Under the pieces are notes generated by a model that ran no database searches, was not told the origin of the DNA, and saw nothing but the letters and a program-made list of their open reading frames with translations. Made by a program: the position numbers and the translations under genes. From assembly GCA_900556795.1 (NCBI GenBank), contig USQD01000048.1, positions 1 through 10,684 on the forward strand: a stretch of DNA of 10,684 nt, written 5' to 3'. This stretch comes from an uncultured Prevotella sp. (GTDB taxonomy: Bacteria; Bacteroidota; Bacteroidia; Bacteroidales; Bacteroidaceae). Positions 7,039 through 10,684 of the stretch are shown here, in pieces (within the stretch, counting starts at the first letter, position 1; each line of letters starts with the position of its first letter).

Positions 7039-7092
7039 AATTTTTCGAGAACGATGTGCGTTATTTCTAATATTATATCCTATTAAAACATA

Positions 7093-7132
7093 ATTCGCCA
7101 TTTACCGCAGTTTCTTACGGTAAATGACGAAT
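7093..7132 (-). terminator. Strong hairpin spanning the MATE stop codon
   Basis: An inverted repeat pairs 7099-7107 with 7118-7126 (9 bp, CATTTACCG type), then one C/A mismatch, then 7093-7097 with 7128-7132 (5 bp). The loop is 10 bases. Its left half is past the MATE stop codon (7104-7102) and its right half is inside the last ten codons. On the minus strand the stem is followed by TATGTTTTAATAGG, a weak T-tract. It may end transcription inefficiently together with the second hairpin near 7020, or protect the mRNA 3' end. Confidence 0.5.
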
Positions 7133-8388
7133 AATACGATACCCCGCAAAACGAGGTAGAGAATAAAGGCGAGCCACAGGGCATGATTGCCCAGCAGAGG
7201 ATGCAGACCGAAGTACATTCCGAAGAACGAAGCTGAGGCAATGGCTGTAGAACAGAGCATAGACTTCGACTGGGTGATGCCGATGAAGATGCCGTCAAAG
7301 ACAAACGCCGACATGCCTGCCAAAGGAATGAGTACTGCCCACCCCAGATATTCGCCCGATGCTGCAACTACCCGCTCATCGCTGGTCAGTAAACCCAGGA
7401 AGTTCTCGCCACCTATTATATATAATAAGGTGAAACCGATGGCTACAACCACCCCGAACCCCATCGACCGCCTGACCACTTCCCGGAATGCCACCCTGTT
7501 TCCGGCTCCATAATACTTGCCGCTCAATGCCTCGGCAGCATACGCAAAGCCATCCATGAAATAGGAGAAGATGGTAAAGAGCGTCATCAGCAGCGTGTTG
7601 ACTGCCAGTACCAAGGTACTTTCCCTGGATCCTGCTGCCGTAAAGAAGAGGTTCACCGCCACCAGACATAAGGTACGGAGAAAGATATCCCGGTTCAGCG
7701 AAAAGAATCGTTTCAGCGGTTCTGCTGCAAAGAGTTCCTTGCGACAATCATACTTGCTTAACCGCTGATAGTTAATGCGATAGAGCACACAAGCCATCAG
7801 AAATCCCCACCATTGGGCGATGACCGTACCGAGTGCCACGCCCTCCACCGTCATTCGGCAACCGAAGACAAGCACCAGAGAGGCTACGATGTTCACCACA
7901 TTCTGCGTCAGCGACACCACCATCGGGATACGGGTATTCTGCATACCGATAAACCAGCCGGTAAATCCATAGAGTCCGAGCACGGCGGGAGCTCCCCAGA
8001 TGCAGACATAACAGTATCTGCGAGCCAGTTCCACCACATCCGCTTCCGGCAACATCGCCCACAGTCCGCAGCCGATAATCCATCTCTGAAGGATAAAGAA
8101 CAGAAGTCCTATCCCCACGCCGATGCTCAGAGATCTGATCAGAAGCCTCAGCACCTCAGCAAAGTCTCTCCTGCCCAAAGCCTGCGAAGTCATTCCGCTG
8201 GTTCCCATCCTCAGGAATCCGAAGAGCCAGTAGATGACATTGAAGAGCATAGAGCCCACGGCGATGGCTCCGATATAAGCCGCATCACCGATATGCCCCA
8301 CGATGGCAACATCCACCAAACCTAAAAGCGGTACCGTGATATTGGAAATAATCGACGGTACCGCTAATTGTAATATTCGCGAATTCAT
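7102..8388 (-). CDS. MATE family (DinF-like) efflux transporter
   Basis: This polytopic inner-membrane transporter is expected to export drugs, metabolites or other organic compounds in exchange for H+ or Na+. The 428 residues form about twelve hydrophobic segments arranged as two related halves. The N-terminus has the MATE pattern ILQLAVPSIISNITVPLLGLVDVAIVG, with an acidic Asp26 in the first helix region. The block FGFLRMGTSGMTSQALGRRD (56-75) is characteristic of the DinF branch. Length is close to the family norm (about 440). Its ATG shares one base with the trpS stop codon (TAATG), so it is probably co-transcribed and translationally coupled with trpS. The gene ends in a strong hairpin. 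The substrate is unknown, and no LexA-type box was noted that would support SOS control as for E. coli dinF. Confidence 0.88.
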   Translation of the reverse strand: MNSRILQLAVPSIISNITVPLLGLVDVAIVGHIGDAAYIGAIAVGSMLFNVIYWLFGFLRMGTSGMTSQALGRRDFAEVLRLLIRSLSIGVGIGLLFFILQRWIIGCGLWAMLPEADVVELARRYCYVCIWGAPAVLGLYGFTGWFIGMQNTRIPMVVSLTQNVVNIVASLVLVFGCRMTVEGVALGTVIAQWWGFLMACVLYRINYQRLSKYDCRKELFAAEPLKRFFSLNRDIFLRTLCLVAVNLFFTAAGSRESTLVLAVNTLLMTLFTIFSYFMDGFAYAAEALSGKYYGAGNRVAFREVVRRSMGFGVVVAIGFTLLYIIGGENFLGLLTSDERVVAASGEYLGWAVLIPLAGMSAFVFDGIFIGITQSKSMLCSTAIASASFFGMYFGLHPLLGNHALWLAFILYLVLRGIVLFVIYRKKLR

Positions 8389-9473
8389 TAAATCTTAAAT
8401 TTCGCAGCCTGCTCCTCAATATAGGCAGCATCGCTGAAGTAGTCGATGCGCATAGCCTTGCGAACCTCGTCCATGGTCTGGGCTGCAAACTCGCGGGCAT
8501 CCTCACTACCCTTCTTCAGGATATTGAATACTTCAGGAATATCCTGCTCAAACTCATGACGGCGGGCACGGATAGGGTCGAGCATCTTGTTGATGACGCT
8601 GTTCAGGAACTTCTTGCAGGTACCATCACCGATGCCACCCTTCACATACTGCTCCTTCAACTCGTCAAGACTCTTGAACTCAGGCCAGAACTCAGCGAAG
8701 TCCTCTGGAGTAGAGAAAGCCTCCAGATAAGTAAATACGGCATTACCCTCCAGGTGTCCTGGCTCTTCCATGCTCATACGTGGTTCACCGTTAGACATCT
8801 TCTTCACCTTCTTCCAGACGGTCTTCTCGTCATCGCTCATGTAGATGCAGTTGCCGAGACTCTTGCTCATCTTCTCCTTACCATCAGTTCCAGGAAGGCG
8901 ACGGCAGCAGGCAATCTCTGGAAGCAGGATTTCTGGCTCTACCAATACAGGCGCATAAATCTGGTTAAAACGGCGAACCAACTCGCGGGTTACCTCCAAC
9001 ATTGGCTCCTGGTCCTCACCGGCAGGCACGGTTGTTGCCTTGAAAGCGGTAATGTCGGCAGCCTGGCTCACTGGATAGCAGAAGAAACCGAGAGGAATGT
9101 TTGCCTCGAAGTTACGCATCTTGATCTCTGTCTTTACGGTTGGGTTACGCTGAACGCGAGATACAGAGATGAGGTTCATCAGGTAGGTAGTCAACTCAGC
9201 CAACTCAGGAATCATACTCTGGATATAGAGTGTACACTTCTGTGGGTCGAGACCCGCAGAGAGATAATCGAGTGCTACCTCTGTAATGTTCTGGCGGATT
9301 TTCTCAGGATTGTCGGCATTGTCTGTCAAAGCCTGAACGTCTGCCATGAATACGAACATTCTGTCAAAGTCACCAGCATTCTGAAGCTGTACTCGGCGCT
9401 GCAGAGAGCCGATGTAGTGACCCAGGTGAAGTTTGCCTGTAGGACGGTCGCCCGTCAATATAATCTTTCCCAT
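8388..9473 (-). CDS. trpS: Tryptophan--tRNA ligase
   Basis: Cytosolic class Ic aminoacyl-tRNA synthetase that charges tRNA-Trp with tryptophan using ATP. The 361-residue product opens with KIILTGDRPTGKLHLGHYIG, in which HLGH (16-19) is the HIGH signature. It carries VPAGEDQEPMLEVTREL (149-165), which forms part of the active site, and KMSKS at 201-205. The C-terminal helical anticodon-binding part runs to AAKFKI. A longer in-frame reading could start at 9581 but adds 36 residues unlike the family. It would also overlap the recombinase stop codon and contain the likely promoter, so the start at 9473 is chosen. It is the first gene of a unit with the MATE gene. The leader would be only about 20 bases, leaving no room for a T-box or attenuator. 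Length is slightly above the 330-residue classical form, as in other Bacteroidetes. Confidence 0.96.
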   Translation of the reverse strand: MGKIILTGDRPTGKLHLGHYIGSLQRRVQLQNAGDFDRMFVFMADVQALTDNADNPEKIRQNITEVALDYLSAGLDPQKCTLYIQSMIPELAELTTYLMNLISVSRVQRNPTVKTEIKMRNFEANIPLGFFCYPVSQAADITAFKATTVPAGEDQEPMLEVTRELVRRFNQIYAPVLVEPEILLPEIACCRRLPGTDGKEKMSKSLGNCIYMSDDEKTVWKKVKKMSNGEPRMSMEEPGHLEGNAVFTYLEAFSTPEDFAEFWPEFKSLDELKEQYVKGGIGDGTCKKFLNSVINKMLDPIRARRHEFEQDIPEVFNILKKGSEDAREFAAQTMDEVRKAMRIDYFSDAAYIEEQAAKFKI

Positions 9474-9501
9474 TTTCTTGCAATTTATTATTAATTTTGT
9501 G

Positions 9502-9535
9502 CAAAGGTACAACAAAATATCGAGAAAATACCAAA
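9502..9535 (-). promoter_or_regulatory. trpS promoter
   Basis: On the minus strand, TACCTTTG (9509-9502) is a perfect TAnnTTTG -7 box followed by CA, a common Bacteroidetes context. A TTTGG element (9535-9531) lies 21-22 bases upstream, as a slightly wide-spaced -33 box. The predicted start site near 9495 is about 20 bases before the trpS ATG. This promoter sits in the 88-base gap after the recombinase gene, so trpS does not depend on recombinase transcription. Confidence 0.65.
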
Positions 9536-9561
9536 AATACTGAAAAATTAAGCCATATCCC

Positions 9562-10611
9562 CTATTTGGTGATGGCATCAATCAGGATATCATTGGTCTG
9601 GTCTATCTGGTCCGCATTGATACTCTTGAGATAAATTTGTGTTGTTTTTTCCGAATTATGTCCCATACTGTCACTGATTACACTCACGGGCACATTCTTC
9701 TCCTTGGCGTTGGTAGCCCACGAGTGTCGGGCAACATACATGGTCAGTGTGATGTCGATATCTATCAGTTTGGATAGTTTTTTCAGGGTTTTGTTGATCA
9801 GACATTGCTGGTAATGCCGCTGTTGCTGTAGACTTTTTTCTGCATGGTTGTCCAGGATGCCCAGCAGATGTTTTCCGTCGAGTGAGGGATAACGGTCCAC
9901 GATGTCCTGCATGCTCTGTCGCCAGGCTATCTTCAGTTCCTGCCCCGTCTTTCTCCTTTTATAAATAAGGTATCCGTTGCGGATATTCGACTTTTCCAGA
10001 CAGGCTATATCCACGAACGACATCCCCCTTGTATAGTAGCTAAACAGGAATAAATCTCTGGCTAGCTGACGGTTATAAGTTTCCAGTTTCAGTTGTGCCA
10101 GTTGTCGGATAGCCTTTTGCGAAATGGCACGTTTGCTTGTTTTTGTAGTCCGTGTAAAGGCAGTAGCAAAGGGTTTTCGGTCAGGGATTTTCAGTTCTTT
10201 CACGGCACAGTTATAGATAGCGCGTAGTCGTCTCATATAGAAGGAGATGGTATTCAGAGTCAGTCCCTGATGTTTCAGATAGCTTTCGTAAGCCCTCACC
10301 ACCAGTTCATCGAGTTCGTACAGCAGAATATCCTGTTGTTTTCTGAATTTCATAAAGCTTTTCATGGTACACCGGTTGATATCAGCCGTACGATATTGAT
10401 TGTTATCCTCAAGTCTCTGTCTTATTTTTTCAGCATATTCACACAAGGTTACATTTCTTTTTCGGTTTATTATCTCCTGTTTTTCCATGTCATCCTGTGT
10501 CTTTGTTATCACAGAGTATCCGTATTGTCCTGCCTTACTATGAAATCTGATGATAATCTCATCATCTTTTTTCATCTCAAAATCGTCTGGTAATTCTATT
10601 CTAAGTGTCAT
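9562..10611 (-). CDS. Tyrosine recombinase/integrase (Bacteroidetes type)
   Basis: This site-specific recombinase cuts and rejoins DNA through a tyrosine-phosphate intermediate. The product of 349 residues starts with a short beta-rich region (1-40). A SAM-like core-binding domain follows (about 52-145; TLCEYAEKIRQRLEDN to YMRRLRAIYNCAVKEL), then the catalytic domain (about 160-335). Visible catalytic positions: Arg195 (YTRGMSFVDI), Lys221 (KRRKTG), YVARHSWAT (292-300) with Arg295 and His296, His318 (MGHNS) and nucleophile Tyr327 (TTQIYL). The first His of the usual HxxR is Tyr292, a common substitution in this phylum. The ATG at 10611 is preferred over a TTG at 10641, because the likely -7 box overlaps the latter. 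Base and codon use is more AT-rich than in the neighbours, suggesting transfer. It could be an integrase for a mobile element or an invertase for phase-variable loci. Everything upstream is outside the window. Confidence 0.9.
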   Translation of the reverse strand: MTLRIELPDDFEMKKDDEIIIRFHSKAGQYGYSVITKTQDDMEKQEIINRKRNVTLCEYAEKIRQRLEDNNQYRTADINRCTMKSFMKFRKQQDILLYELDELVVRAYESYLKHQGLTLNTISFYMRRLRAIYNCAVKELKIPDRKPFATAFTRTTKTSKRAISQKAIRQLAQLKLETYNRQLARDLFLFSYYTRGMSFVDIACLEKSNIRNGYLIYKRRKTGQELKIAWRQSMQDIVDRYPSLDGKHLLGILDNHAEKSLQQQRHYQQCLINKTLKKLSKLIDIDITLTMYVARHSWATNAKEKNVPVSVISDSMGHNSEKTTQIYLKSINADQIDQTNDILIDAITK

Positions 10612-10638
10612 ATTCTTGCGTTTTTTTGAATGAAAAAA

Positions 10639-10646
10639 CAAAATTA
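10639..10646 (-). promoter_or_regulatory. Putative -7 promoter element of the recombinase gene
   Basis: On the minus strand, TAATTTTG (10646-10639) matches the Bacteroidetes -7 consensus TAnnTTTG exactly. It would start transcription near 10632, about 20 bases before the ATG at 10611. No clear TTTG -33 box is found at the expected distance (about 10666-10669 reads TCTC on this strand). Support is the -7 match and position only. Confidence 0.4.
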
Positions 10647-10684
10647 CGTCAAAAATGCGAGAAATGAGAAAGTTTAGGGGTAAA

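Noticed and set aside
7011..7060. Possible CRISPR-like or tandem repeat (GTGTGC/GATGTGCG motifs)
   Set aside because: Only short, irregular matches that are accounted for by one hairpin; no spaced repeat units.
8556..9494. Plus-strand open frame of 312 codons opposite trpS
   Set aside because: Entirely antisense to a well-supported trpS; the translation has no domain features.
9474..9581. N-terminal extension of trpS by 36 residues
   Set aside because: The extension is hydrophobic and unlike the family, contains the probable trpS promoter and overlaps the recombinase stop codon.
10612..10641. TTG start adding ten residues to the recombinase
   Set aside because: The TTG lies inside the TAATTTTG -7 box, so it would probably not be in the transcript; the ATG at 10611 is a simpler start.

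Overview
The window looks like a chromosomal segment from a gut-type Bacteroidales bacterium, most likely Prevotella/Segatella. The reasons are AT-rich intergenic DNA, TAnnTTTG-type -7 promoter elements, near-absence of Shine-Dalgarno sequences, a secreted GH20 hexosaminidase with a C-terminal F5/8-type domain, a four-subunit 2-oxoacid:ferredoxin oxidoreductase operon preceded by a tiny TPR gene, and a tyrosine recombinase of the Bacteroidetes type. The genus is inferred; no rRNA or other marker is present to settle it.

Layout: an NhaC-type Na+/H+ antiporter gene (171-1703, +) stands alone behind its own promoter. It converges on everything else, which is on the minus strand. The convergent gap (1704-1934) holds a perfect 19-bp inverted repeat and no gene. 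Next comes an exported beta-N-acetylhexosaminidase (1935-3944). Read in the direction of transcription, the oxidoreductase operon follows: TPR protein (6904-6725), 2x[4Fe-4S] ferredoxin subunit (6656-6426), alpha (6422-5340), beta (5343-4579) and gamma (4573-4025), tightly packed or overlapping. A hairpin-rich spacer (6905-7101) separates it from a two-gene unit, trpS (9473-8388) and a DinF-type MATE transporter (8388-7102), whose stop and start codons share one base. At the right edge is a tyrosine recombinase (10611-9562) with more AT-rich, less regular codon use than its neighbours. It probably belongs to an accessory region that continues beyond the window.

How the genes fit together: the oxidoreductase subunits form one enzyme that interconverts a 2-oxoacid plus CoA with an acyl-CoA, CO2 and reduced ferredoxin, typical of anaerobic amino-acid and 2-oxoacid metabolism in Bacteroidales. 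The hexosaminidase releases GlcNAc/GalNAc from glycans outside the cytoplasm. The antiporter handles Na+/pH homeostasis, trpS charges tRNA-Trp, and the MATE protein exports an unknown substrate. The segment is mostly ordinary core genome. I see no convincing undescribed multi-gene system. The points worth a second look are the intergenic inverted repeat, the conserved-looking mini-TPR gene heading the oxidoreductase operon, the echo of the ferredoxin start codon context, the tandem hairpins after the MATE gene, and the recombinase at the edge.
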